Of a DNA stretch of 64,000 nucleotides, positions 18,002 to 25,931 are shown piece by piece; position 1 is the stretch's first letter, and each line of letters opens with the position of its first letter. The DNA comes from JACVRN01 sp036389255 (GTDB lineage Bacteria > Acidobacteriota > Blastocatellia > Pyrinomonadales > Pyrinomonadaceae). The notes under the pieces are model-generated. The model did not search any database. It was not told the DNA's origin and worked only from the letters and a program-made list of their open reading frames with translations. The position numbers were made by a program, and so were the translations under genes. The stretch covers positions 1 through 64,000 of the forward strand of contig DASVQI010000004.1 in assembly GCA_036389255.1 (NCBI GenBank), given 5' to 3'.

Positions 18002-18898
18002 ATGAGTGACGGACAAGTTGTAATTCCCACACCCGATATTGAAGGCGGAAGAAGGATGAGCTCTCACGCAACCGAGATAGCGCGCGGCGAAAGGTTCAAG
18101 TTCGGAGAGAACTGGAGCCGCTTTCTCTCGTTACTCGACGACACGCGTATAGCAGAGGCCGAAAAGTCTCTACGCAATATGCTCGGCGTCGAAAATTTAG
18201 AGGGCCTCATGTTTCTGGACATAGGCTCCGGTAGCGGCCTCTTCAGTCTTGCCGCGCGGCGTTTGGGCGCTCGCGTACACTCGTTCGACTTCGACCCGCA
18301 ATCCGTAGCCTGCACGACGGAACTGCGCCGCCGCTTCTTTCCCGATGACGCGGACTGGAAGGTAGAGGAAGGCTCCGCGCTCGATGCCGGGTACGTACAG
18401 TCGCTGGGGAAGTTCGACGTGGTTTACTCTTGGGGAGTTCTTCATCACACGGGCCAGATGTGGCGCGCGCTTGAGAATGCTCAGACGGCCGTCACTCCCG
18501 GCGGCAAGCTCTTCATAGCCATCTACAATGACACGGGCAGTCAGGCCGCTCGCTGGAAGTGGATTAAGCGCACCTACAACAACCTGCCGCGCCCGCTTCG
18601 ATTGCCTTTCACCTTGGCCGTCATAGCGCCCGACGAGATTAAGGCTATGCTGCGCTCGGCCGTGACGCTCAAGCCGCAGAAGTACATACAGTCTTGGACT
18701 AGGTACGAGAGCAATCGCGGGATGAATCGCTGGCGGGACATCGTTGATTGGGTCGGCGGCTATCCTTACGAGGTGGCCACGCCGGAAGAGATTTTCGACT
18801 TCTACCGCGAGCGCGGCTTCTCCCTAGTCAAGCTCAGGTGCGGGCACGTAGGACTCGGCTGCAACGAGTTCGTCTTTGAAAAGAGCGGCGAGAAGTGA
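18002..18898 (+). CDS. SAM-dependent methyltransferase
   Basis: 298 residues from the ATG at 18002, with AGAAGG 11 nt upstream. An ATG at 17975 overlapping the previous stop is an in-frame alternative that adds nine residues. Class I Rossmann motifs: FLDIGSGSGLFSLAA (motif I), SFDFDPQSV (acidic loop), DVVYSWGVLHH and LFIAIYND. Probably methylates a sugar or lipid intermediate of the EPS. The actual acceptor is unknown. Its stop overlaps the GTG of the following beta-helix gene. Confidence 0.85.
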   Translation: MSDGQVVIPTPDIEGGRRMSSHATEIARGERFKFGENWSRFLSLLDDTRIAEAEKSLRNMLGVENLEGLMFLDIGSGSGLFSLAARRLGARVHSFDFDPQSVACTTELRRRFFPDDADWKVEEGSALDAGYVQSLGKFDVVYSWGVLHHTGQMWRALENAQTAVTPGGKLFIAIYNDTGSQAARWKWIKRTYNNLPRPLRLPFTLAVIAPDEIKAMLRSAVTLKPQKYIQSWTRYESNRGMNRWRDIVDWVGGYPYEVATPEEIFDFYRERGFSLVKLRCGHVGLGCNEFVFEKSGEK

Positions 18899-20481
18899 GA
18901 GAGAAGAGTTTAACAGGAGTAAAGACGAGAGGGCCGTTTATGGCGCTCCTGTGTGCGTTAGTAGTTGTCTCTGCCGGGTGTGCTTACGCGCAACAGAGGC
19001 GGCGCACGGTTACACGCGAAGGCGCGGACGGCAAAGGGTCTATCACGGTTCGCGCGGGCGACGACCTGCAACGCGCCATCAACGACGCGCGCCCCGGCGA
19101 CACCATCTACGTAGAAGCGGGAGCGGTCTTCAAAGGCCCCTTCACTCTGCCGCGCAAGAACGGCGATGCCTTCATCACCATACGCACCCTAGCGCCGGAC
19201 GCGTCTCTGCCTGCCGCCAATCAACGCGTCTCGCCCGCTTACGCCGTGGCAATGCCCAAGCTTATCTCGCCCGGACAGGGACAGCCCGCGCTTGAGACTG
19301 AAGCGGGCGCGCATCACTACCGGCTCATAGGGCTTGAGATTAAACCCATTGATAGCTCCGCGCTGGTTTACGACCTTGTGAGGCTGGGCGGCGACCATCA
19401 GGTTCAGAAGTCTCCGGCGCAAATTCCGCACGACCTTGTCGTTGATCGCTGCTACATTCACGGCGACCCTGCGGGCAGCCTCAAACGCGGGATTGCTCTC
19501 AACTCTGCGTCTACGGAAATCATCAACTCCTATATCTCGGAGTTCAAGGTGCGCGGGCAGGAAGCACAGGCCATCATGGGATGGAACGGCCCCGGCCCTT
19601 TCAAGATAATCAACAACTACTTGGAAGGAGCGGGAGAGAACGTGATGTTCGGAGGTGCAGACCCCGGCATCCCCAATCTGGTTCCTTCTGATATTGAAGT
19701 CAGGCGTAATCATTTCTTCAAGCCCGTTGCATGGCGCGGAGCCTTCACCGTCAAGAATCTTTTCGAGTTGAAGAACGCGCAGAGGGTGGTGGTTGAAGGC
19801 AACCTCTTCGAATATAACTGGGCCGACGCGCAGGAAGGCGTGGCAATCCTCTTCACAGTGAGGAATCAGGACGGCACAGCGCCCTGGAGCGTCGTGCAGG
19901 ACGTGACCTTCACCAACAACATAGTCCGCCACAGCTCGACGGGCCTCTACATCTTGGGAAGGGATAATCTTCAGCCGAGCCAGCAGGTGCGCAAGGTTAC
20001 TATCCGAAACAACCTGTTCGAGGACATCAACGGCGGTAAGTGGGGCGGGCGCGGCTTCTTCATGCTCATCACCGAGAGCGCCGACGTGGTTATAGAAAAC
20101 AACACCATCCTACAGACGGCCAACATCACGGGCGCTTACGGCGAGCCCAACACAGGCTTCGTCTTTCGCAACAACATAGTCATGCAGAACGAGTACGGCT
20201 TTCACGGCGACGGGCGCTCGCCCGGCACGGATGCTCTGGACTTCTACTTTCCGCGAAGCGTCTTCAGCAACAACGCCATCATAGGCGGCGATGCCTCACA
20301 ATACAGAGGGCGAAACATGTTCCCCGTTTCGCTCAAGCAGATTAAGTTCGTCAACATGGAGGCGGGCGATTACAGGCTCGGCCCCGACAGCCCGCTCAGG
20401 CGCGTGGGCGCTGGCGGCGCAGACATAGGCGCGAACATCTCACCGCAGATGATGCTCGAAGTAGCCAGCCAGAGAAGATAA
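18895..20481 (+). CDS. Secreted right-handed beta-helix protein (pectate-lyase-like)
   Basis: 528 residues from a GTG overlapping the previous stop. This start provides the basic n-region for the signal peptide (FMALLCALVVVSAGCAYA, cleavage near residue 32). The ATG at 18940 has a GAGAGGG site but would leave an n-region without charge. Residues ~45-515 show DDLQRAINDARPGDTIYVEAG, the usual first rung of polysaccharide-lyase-like beta helices, then repeated NN/DI rungs. No PEP-CTERM tail is present. It may be an EPS lyase, epimerase-like or structural protein in the periplasm. It shares long identical DNA blocks with the beta-helix gene at 22076. Confidence 0.82.
   Translation: MREKSLTGVKTRGPFMALLCALVVVSAGCAYAQQRRRTVTREGADGKGSITVRAGDDLQRAINDARPGDTIYVEAGAVFKGPFTLPRKNGDAFITIRTLAPDASLPAANQRVSPAYAVAMPKLISPGQGQPALETEAGAHHYRLIGLEIKPIDSSALVYDLVRLGGDHQVQKSPAQIPHDLVVDRCYIHGDPAGSLKRGIALNSASTEIINSYISEFKVRGQEAQAIMGWNGPGPFKIINNYLEGAGENVMFGGADPGIPNLVPSDIEVRRNHFFKPVAWRGAFTVKNLFELKNAQRVVVEGNLFEYNWADAQEGVAILFTVRNQDGTAPWSVVQDVTFTNNIVRHSSTGLYILGRDNLQPSQQVRKVTIRNNLFEDINGGKWGGRGFFMLITESADVVIENNTILQTANITGAYGEPNTGFVFRNNIVMQNEYGFHGDGRSPGTDALDFYFPRSVFSNNAIIGGDASQYRGRNMFPVSLKQIKFVNMEAGDYRLGPDSPLRRVGAGGADIGANISPQMMLEVASQRR
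19576..19712 (+). repeat. 137-bp perfect repeat between the two beta-helix genes (copy 1)
   Basis: Bases 19576-19712 are identical to 22739-22875, in the same reading frame. A second identical block of 62 bp follows at 19750-19811 (matching 22913-22974). The sequence between and around the blocks is clearly diverged. Confidence 0.92.
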
Positions 20482-20486
20482 AAGCT

Positions 20487-21158
20487 TCAGTCCCCTACTT
20501 TCGCGCTGCGGCGTCGCTTGCGAACGCCTGCGGCCAATCCTGCCAGCCCTGTGCCTAAAAGCAGCAGCGATGCCGGCTCAGGCACGGGCGCTGCGCCGGG
20601 GCCGAAGTTGTAGGTTATGCTCCGAGTCTCGTAGACGCGAAGGCCGGTAGTGAAGACATAGCTATAAAGCTCCAAGGTCACAAAGCCCTGCCCGCTCAGC
20701 ATAGTGCTGAAGATGGGAGATGGGCACGGCCCGCCGACGGTGCTCTGCGTGCAGCCGAGCATATTGCCTGTGAAGGTGAAGGGCACAGTCAGCGTAATGA
20801 TTGATGAGGCGTCATCGGGGACGAAAAATGTTTCTGTCTCAAACTGCATCCACGACTGGTTATAGAAACGGTCGTAACTGACGCCGTCAATGACTCCCGA
20901 GGTTCCGCGAATGTCTCCGTCCGAACGGTTGAAGGAGAGATTCACAGCCTGTCCCGCAGTGCAGGGCGAGCAGGAGAGGGGCGCAAAGTCTATCCCGCCG
21001 TTGAGGATGGTGCTCCCGCTCGAAAAAGAGAAGAACCCGCCGCTACTGCTTGTGAAGGTGGCTGAGCCGCTCGTGATGACCAGCCCGTCCGCACGTGCTT
21101 CCGGCGCGAAGAGTATGAAAAAGAGGAGCAGAGGTAATAGTGAAGCTAGCCGTCGCAT
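20487..21158 (-). CDS. PEP-CTERM sorted exported protein
   Basis: 223 residues from the ATG at 21158, with AGGAAGGGG 12 nt upstream. Signal peptide MRRLASLLPLLLFFILFAPEARA, a Ser/Gly/Phe-rich beta-type middle, and a complete C-terminal sorting tail: VPEPASLLLLGTGLAGLA followed by RKRRR. The tail would be recognised and cleaved by the exosortase encoded at 24879. It is the only gene pointing leftward in the EPS locus and ends 5 nt from the convergent beta-helix gene. The middle domain matches no family I can name. Two Cys (SCSPC) could form a disulphide. Confidence 0.88.
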   Translation of the reverse strand: MRRLASLLPLLLFFILFAPEARADGLVITSGSATFTSSSGGFFSFSSGSTILNGGIDFAPLSCSPCTAGQAVNLSFNRSDGDIRGTSGVIDGVSYDRFYNQSWMQFETETFFVPDDASSIITLTVPFTFTGNMLGCTQSTVGGPCPSPIFSTMLSGQGFVTLELYSYVFTTGLRVYETRSITYNFGPGAAPVPEPASLLLLGTGLAGLAAGVRKRRRSAKVGD

Positions 21159-21364
21159 GTGAAATTCAGACCCCTTCCTGAAGTGAAGACTAAAGAGAGC
21201 CACAGGCATTTAATGGGAAACTCACTCTCAAACGAGCCCTGCCCGAAGCGTGGCCTAAAACTCAGGCTCCGTCAAGAGATAAACTGCTAATTGCTCAACT
21301 ATTTTACAAATCAAGGAGGAACATCGTCGCTTTTATCCTCGAAAATCTTGTCAAAATAGAGTTG

Positions 21365-21393
21365 TTGACAAACATAGATAAATATCGTTTAAT
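21365..21393 (+). promoter_or_regulatory. Sigma-70-type promoter for the riboswitch leader
   Basis: TTGACA at 21365-21370, 17-nt spacer, TTTAAT at 21388-21393. This is 11 of 12 consensus bases with ideal spacing. The start site would be near 21400, about 60 nt before the first riboswitch and about 675 nt before the ATG at 22076. Confidence 0.72.
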
Positions 21394-21457
21394 AATCATG
21401 CTTGTTGCTGGCTCAGCAGAGCCGGTAGCAAATGGTCTTTCGCAAGACGACGATTGC

Positions 21458-21571
21458 ACACGATAAAGGCAAACCCGTCGCGAGATGGGGACGCAAAGCC
21501 GTGAATCTCTAGGGGCGTTGAGCTATGAGCAGTAAAAGAGCGCTTCTTCCGGAGATTGTCTGGTTGCCGAA
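21458..21571 (+). promoter_or_regulatory. Cyclic-di-GMP-I (GEMM) riboswitch, copy 1
   Basis: Contains GGCAAACC, a P1b hairpin CCCGTC-GCGA-GATGGG with a GNRA tetraloop, then ACGCAAAGCC, a P2 stem (AATCTC with GAGATT) and the 3' segment GGTTGCCGAAG. Positions equivalent to the Vc2 ligand contacts are kept: G20 (21469), A47 (21496) and C92 (21567). A retained G20 favours c-di-GMP over cGAMP. The leader belongs to the transcript that reaches the beta-helix/malectin gene at 22076. The expression platform is not obvious: hairpins at 21620-21670 and 21717-21762 are candidates. Confidence 0.9.
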
Positions 21572-21716
21572 GGCGGTCGGAGAAAGCTACAGCTCCATAA
21601 CTTCTTTTGAGTATGGATGCGCCTCTTGTCGTGTTGAGTCTTGTCATTAGCTTGACGTTCGTGAGAGGCGTCTCATCTTCTACTCAAGCATTCAGGAAGT
21701 TTCCGGGCCTGTAGCG

Positions 21717-21762
21717 GAAACCAGTCCCGCATTGCCGTTTCTGCTATCGGCATGCTGGTTTC
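21717..21762 (+). terminator. Hairpin between the two riboswitches (possible terminator or expression platform)
   Basis: Outer stem GAAACCAG/CTGGTTTC plus an inner stem GCATTGCCG/CGGCATGC with a one-base bulge. The 3' side continues TTCTCC, so the U-tract is poor. It lies ~150 nt after aptamer 1. Whether it terminates transcription is uncertain. Confidence 0.4.
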
Positions 21763-21968
21763 TTCTCCACCTCTCCTAAATCCCTTCAGTCCACAAACGG
21801 CAACAGCGCGCTCAAGCGTTCCGAGCTCGTGTCTGCGCCCTAGGCAGTCAAGCGAACGGGGGCCGTCTTTTTCATCTACCGGTTTGTCCAGAATTGACCG
21901 AGTGCTCAGCTCGTCGTCCCTATAAACTGAAATCTGCTCTCGACTTCGCCTCAGAGAAGCACGAGAGC

Positions 21969-22060
21969 CACCGACAAAGGCACCCCCGCAGCGATGCGGG
22001 TTCGCAAAGCCAGGAGTCTCAGCGCCGAGTTCGTCTGCCGAGATCGTCCGGTTACCGAAG
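21969..22060 (+). promoter_or_regulatory. Cyclic-di-GMP-I (GEMM) riboswitch, copy 2
   Basis: AAAGGC, a P1b hairpin CCCGCA-GCGA-TGCGGG with GNRA tetraloop, TTCGCAAAGCC, a short P2 (TCTC with GAGA) and CGGTTACCGAAG. G20, A47 and C92 equivalents lie at 21980, 22007 and 22055. It differs from copy 1 in the internal loop (GGCACCCC instead of GGCAAACC; TTCG instead of ACG). The 3' end is directly before GAGGT (22062-22066), the probable ribosome-binding site of the ATG at 22076. Control of translation initiation is therefore the simplest reading. Confidence 0.86.
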
Positions 22061-22075
22061 TGAGGTCATCCATCC

Positions 22076-24679
22076 ATGTCAGGCTCGCGTCCATTCCTCG
22101 TTAAAACGCAACAACTCATTCTTTCTTCAAGCTTCCGCACGCTTCTAATCTTCACGGCGCTTCTCTGTGCGCTCGTGATGAACGCGCAGGCGACGAGAGC
22201 GGCCACTGTGAACGTACCCGCAGGCGGCAACCTTCAGGCTGCGATTAACGCAGCGCAGCCCGGCGATACTCTTGTGCTAGAAGCGGGCGCAACCTACACA
22301 GGCCCTTTCACGCTGCCTGTCAAAGGCGGCGCGGACTACGTCACTATCAGGACTTCTACGCCGGACGCGACTCTCCCCGCAGACCAGCGCGTGAGCCCGG
22401 CTCAGGCTTCGCTGATGCCGAAGATAGTGACGCCGGGAGGCGGCCAGTCGGCTATATACACGGCTGCGGGCGCGCATCACTACCGCTTCATAGGCATAGA
22501 GTTCATGCCGGCCAACGTGAGCGCCTTTGTTTATGACCTGATTAGCTTCGGCTATGATCGCGGCAGCCAGACCTCCATGTCTCAAGTCCCGCATCACCTG
22601 ATAATAGACCGTTGCTACATACACGGCCAGCCGGGCGCTTATCTCAAGCGCGGCGTGGCCCTCAACAGTGGCTACACGGACGTCATCAACTCTTACGTCT
22701 CTGACTGCAAAGCCAAGGGGCAGGACTCGCAGGCGTTGATGGGATGGAACGGCCCCGGCCCTTTCAAGATAATCAACAACTACTTGGAAGGAGCGGGAGA
22801 GAACGTGATGTTCGGAGGTGCAGACCCCGGCATCCCCAATCTGGTTCCTTCTGATATTGAAGTCAGGCGTAATCACTTCTCTAAGCCTCTGGCGTGGCGC
22901 GGAGTTTGGACTGTCAAGAATCTTTTCGAGTTGAAGAACGCGCAGAGGGTGGTGGTTGAAGGCAACCTCTTCGAGTACAGTTGGGCGGACGGGCAGACGG
23001 GCTACGCGATTCTGTTCACGGTCAGGAATCAGGAAGCGAGCGCGCCGTGGAGCGTCGTGCAGGATGTGCTCTTTACCAACAACATAATCAGGCACAGCGC
23101 CTCAGGCATGCAGATTCTTGGCAAAGATTATCTACAGCCCAGCCAGCAGACGGCCCGCATAGCAATCAAGAACAACCTGTTCGAAGACATCAACGGCAGC
23201 GCCTGGGGCGGCGCGGGCCACTTCCTACAGCTCACGGACGGGGCAGCCGACGTCACCTTCGACCACAACACCATCTTTCACACTGGCAACATCATGGCGG
23301 CCAGCGCTGACGTCAACGTCAACTTCCGTTGGACGAACAACATCATTGCGCACAATGCCTTTGGCGTACACGTTGACAGTTCTGCTTACGCTACCGCGTT
23401 TCCCAACTGGATTTTTACAGGCAACGCTATAGTTGGCGGGGCCAGCAACGCCAGCCGCTATCCGCTCGGCAACTACTATCCGGCGCAGCAGTCGGATGTG
23501 GGATACGTAAACATGAGCGGAGGGAATTACAGGCTGGCCTCTACGTCTCAATTCAAATCTAGAGGGACAGACGGTAAAGACCTTGGCTGCGACTTCGACG
23601 CGCTCGAAGCCGCTATTGCGGGCGCTGTTTCATCTCCGTCAATAACTCCCACGCCGAATCCTACGCCCGTGCCGACGCCAGCGCCCACTCCCGCGCCGAC
23701 GCCTGCACCGACACCCATAGCGACGCCGACGCCGACGCCGGTTTCAAACGCGCCCCTTCTGCGCATCTCCGCCGGAGGCAACCAGTACACTGACGCGAGC
23801 GGCAACGTCTGGCAGAACGATAGCTATTACCTGAGCGGCAAAGTTTATGCGCCTTCGAATCTAGCTTCGACAGACATCAACAACACATCGAACAACGAGC
23901 TATACCGCAAGGAGCGTTACAGCGACGGCACGGGCATCCCGCTTGAGTACGCCATCCCTGTGACGAACGGCAGCTACACCGTCAGGCTGCACTTCGCGGA
24001 AATCTGGTACGGGGTGTCGGACTCCAAGGGCGCTGGCGCTCGCGTCTTCAACGTACAGTTGGAGAACGCACAAGTGCTCTCGAACTACGACATATACTCA
24101 CGCGCCGGGGGCTCGCTCAAGGCCGTGGTGGAAGAATTTCAGACGACCGTCACGGACGGAGTCATCAACCTTCGCTTTACGTCTCTTATAGATAACGCCA
24201 AGGTGAGCGGCATAGAAGTAATCGCCAACACTGCTCAGCCTAATCCCACGCCCGCAACCGGCCTGCCAGCGATTCTGTTGTCGAACGGCAACGGAGTGGT
24301 CTTCAATGCGGGGAGCCTCAAGACCGGGCCGTTTACCATTGAGACGCAGGAGAATCTGGGCGATGACAAGCGCACTCGCCTGATGATTTTTGCGAGCGGC
24401 GTCAGCTCTTCTCTCAGCACCTCGCACGCTTCCAGCTACATCAAGGTTGACGATAAGACGATAGCCAACCTTGCGGATTCCGTTAAAGTCGAAGCTCGCG
24501 CGAGCGACGGGCGCACATTCCAGCTTCCAGTGGAATATGCTGGCGCGCAGGGCGTCATCACAGGGCTCGATCAGATTAACGTCATGCTCACGCCTGAGCT
24601 GCAAGGCATAGGCAACTTGCAGTTGACGATTATAGTCGGCGGTTACCGCAGCAACAGCGTGCCTGTAACCGTGCGTTAA
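22076..24679 (+). CDS. Riboswitch-controlled secreted beta-helix/malectin protein with TIGR03437-like C terminus
   Basis: 867 residues. Signal peptide ~1-42 (RTLLIFTALLCALVMNAQATRA). Right-handed beta-helix ~47-515, with GGNLQAAINAAQPGDTLVLE as its first rung. Pro-Thr/Ala linker ~522-558. Malectin domain ~560-720 (LHFAEIWYG, VFNVQLE, DNAKVSGIEV). The C-terminal ~135 residues (LPVEYAGAQG, LDQINVMLTPEL, GYRSNSVPVTV) read like the TIGR03437 domain of Acidobacteria. No PEP-CTERM tail is seen. Likely a matrix-binding or matrix-modifying exoprotein. Two tandem c-di-GMP riboswitches precede it and GAGGT is 10 nt before the ATG. It shares identical DNA blocks with the gene at 18895. Confidence 0.85.
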   Translation: MSGSRPFLVKTQQLILSSSFRTLLIFTALLCALVMNAQATRAATVNVPAGGNLQAAINAAQPGDTLVLEAGATYTGPFTLPVKGGADYVTIRTSTPDATLPADQRVSPAQASLMPKIVTPGGGQSAIYTAAGAHHYRFIGIEFMPANVSAFVYDLISFGYDRGSQTSMSQVPHHLIIDRCYIHGQPGAYLKRGVALNSGYTDVINSYVSDCKAKGQDSQALMGWNGPGPFKIINNYLEGAGENVMFGGADPGIPNLVPSDIEVRRNHFSKPLAWRGVWTVKNLFELKNAQRVVVEGNLFEYSWADGQTGYAILFTVRNQEASAPWSVVQDVLFTNNIIRHSASGMQILGKDYLQPSQQTARIAIKNNLFEDINGSAWGGAGHFLQLTDGAADVTFDHNTIFHTGNIMAASADVNVNFRWTNNIIAHNAFGVHVDSSAYATAFPNWIFTGNAIVGGASNASRYPLGNYYPAQQSDVGYVNMSGGNYRLASTSQFKSRGTDGKDLGCDFDALEAAIAGAVSSPSITPTPNPTPVPTPAPTPAPTPAPTPIATPTPTPVSNAPLLRISAGGNQYTDASGNVWQNDSYYLSGKVYAPSNLASTDINNTSNNELYRKERYSDGTGIPLEYAIPVTNGSYTVRLHFAEIWYGVSDSKGAGARVFNVQLENAQVLSNYDIYSRAGGSLKAVVEEFQTTVTDGVINLRFTSLIDNAKVSGIEVIANTAQPNPTPATGLPAILLSNGNGVVFNAGSLKTGPFTIETQENLGDDKRTRLMIFASGVSSSLSTSHASSYIKVDDKTIANLADSVKVEARASDGRTFQLPVEYAGAQGVITGLDQINVMLTPELQGIGNLQLTIIVGGYRSNSVPVTVR
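22739..22875 (+). repeat. 137-bp perfect repeat between the two beta-helix genes (copy 2)
   Basis: Identical to 19576-19712. The second identical block is 22913-22974. Constant offset (3163 bp) and the same frame show aligned paralogous segments rather than an insertion. Confidence 0.92.
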
Positions 24680-24738
24680 ACAACGTATGTATTTTACTGT
24701 TGTTTAGAAAGCTGTGATGCGTTAAGCTAAAGAAGTCA

Positions 24739-24767
24739 TCGGGACTCACGCGAGGCTTGAGTCCCGA
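24739..24767 (+). other. Hairpin downstream of the beta-helix/malectin gene
   Basis: Perfect 10-bp stem TCGGGACTCA/TGAGTCCCGA with a 9-nt loop, 60 nt after the stop codon. There is no U-tract. It may stabilise the 3' end or take part in the leader of the next gene together with a smaller hairpin at 24783-24798. Confidence 0.5.
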
Positions 24768-24816
24768 CGATAAATCGGAAAAGAGCCTGCAAGGGCTCCA
24801 CTCGCCTGATCGAAAA

Positions 24817-24870
24817 GCTTTCGCGTGAGGAGAATTGCCCCTTCGCACGCGAAAGCATTTCTTCTCTTTT
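24817..24870 (+). terminator. Terminator-like hairpin just before the exosortase start
   Basis: Perfect 11-bp inverted repeat GCTTTCGCGTG (24817-24827) and CACGCGAAAGC (24846-24856), 18-nt loop, then T-rich ATTTCTTCTCTTTT. It ends 8 nt before the ATG at 24879. It could terminate transcripts from the upstream gene or act as an attenuator for the exosortase operon. It also argues against the longer GTG start at 24825, which would lie inside the stem. Confidence 0.65.
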
Positions 24871-24878
24871 GTGACCAA

Positions 24879-25931
24879 ATGAGTGTCCCTTCAATTCGTA
24901 CTCTCTGGAAACCTGCGGCCATTTTTGCGGCCATAAGCTTTCTTTACCTGCCCGTGCTGGTGAAGCTCGGGAACGATTGGTGGACGGACGAGAACTATTC
25001 GCACGGCCTGCTGGTTCCTTTAATCATAGGCTTCATGCTCTGGACGGAGCGCGAGCGCTTGGAGCGTGCGGCACGCTCAAGTCGCCCTTTGCTTCTGCTG
25101 GGCGGCATCTGCTCCGTGCTGGCCGTCTTCGCCTTGTGGGCCGGAACCGCAGGCGCGGAGCTTTACGTGCAGCGCATGTCGCTGGTGCTGCTGCTGGCAG
25201 GCATAGTCATATACTTCTGGGGCTTCAAGCTCCTTCGCCTGACGTTCGTATCCTTCGTGCTGCTGGTGCTGGCGATTCCCATTCCGGCAATCATCTTTAA
25301 CCAGATAGCTTTTCCCTTGCAGCTCTTCGCCTCGCGCTGCGCCGTCTGGGCCATGCGGTTCTTCGACATCCCGGTTCTGAGGCAGGGCAACGTGATAGAG
25401 CTACTGCCCCTCGGCGCGCGAGAGACAAAGAAGCTTGAGGTGGTTGAAGCCTGTAGCGGCATACGCTCGCTGATGACGCTCATCACTTTAGCCGTCGTCT
25501 TCGCCTATTTCACTCGTCCCAAGAGGAACGACAAGGGCGGCGATGATGCGGGCGGCGCTTCCTTAGACTTTCTCAAGCGGTGGAGCTTCTGGCGCTCGCT
25601 CATACTGGTATCGTCCTCGATTCCGATTGCCATCCTGACGAACGCAGGGCGAGTGAGCGGCACGGGCATACTCGCACATTTTTACGGGCTTCAGGTGGCG
25701 GACGGCTTCTTTCATTCCTTCTCCGGCTGGGTCGTTTACATAGTGGCCTTCCTGCTGCTGTTCGCCGTGGGCTGGGTGCTCGACCGCTTTGGCGGGAGCG
25801 GCGGCGGGCGCGATGGCGGCGCAGGACGTGCCGCCGAAGCCGTCAAAGAAGGGAAGAAGGCTCAGCGCGTAGTGGCTGCTGCGGCACAGCCAGCCGCCGC
25901 CAAAGCTGTTTCGGTCAAAGGAGCGGAGTGA
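24879..25931 (+). CDS. Exosortase (EpsH/Xrt family transpeptidase-like membrane protease)
   Basis: 350 residues with about eight hydrophobic helices. The conserved exosortase triad is complete: Cys192 in VVEACSGIRSL, Arg258 in LTNAGRVSGTG and His279 in FFHSFSGWVVY. It should recognise PEP-CTERM tails in the inner membrane, cleave them and pass the proteins to the surface. Candidate substrates here are 20487-21158 and 61176-61775. The soluble, Ala-rich C terminus (~305-350) is unusual. The stop overlaps the ATG of epsI. The exact subfamily (XrtA or another) cannot be fixed by eye, though the gene neighbours are those of XrtA systems. Confidence 0.93.
   Translation: MSVPSIRTLWKPAAIFAAISFLYLPVLVKLGNDWWTDENYSHGLLVPLIIGFMLWTERERLERAARSSRPLLLLGGICSVLAVFALWAGTAGAELYVQRMSLVLLLAGIVIYFWGFKLLRLTFVSFVLLVLAIPIPAIIFNQIAFPLQLFASRCAVWAMRFFDIPVLRQGNVIELLPLGARETKKLEVVEACSGIRSLMTLITLAVVFAYFTRPKRNDKGGDDAGGASLDFLKRWSFWRSLILVSSSIPIAILTNAGRVSGTGILAHFYGLQVADGFFHSFSGWVVYIVAFLLLFAVGWVLDRFGGSGGGRDGGAGRAAEAVKEGKKAQRVVAAAAQPAAAKAVSVKGAE

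Noticed and set aside
24825..24878. Longer exosortase starting at GTG 24825
   Set aside because: That start lies inside an 11-bp terminator-like stem and adds only a short basic stretch.
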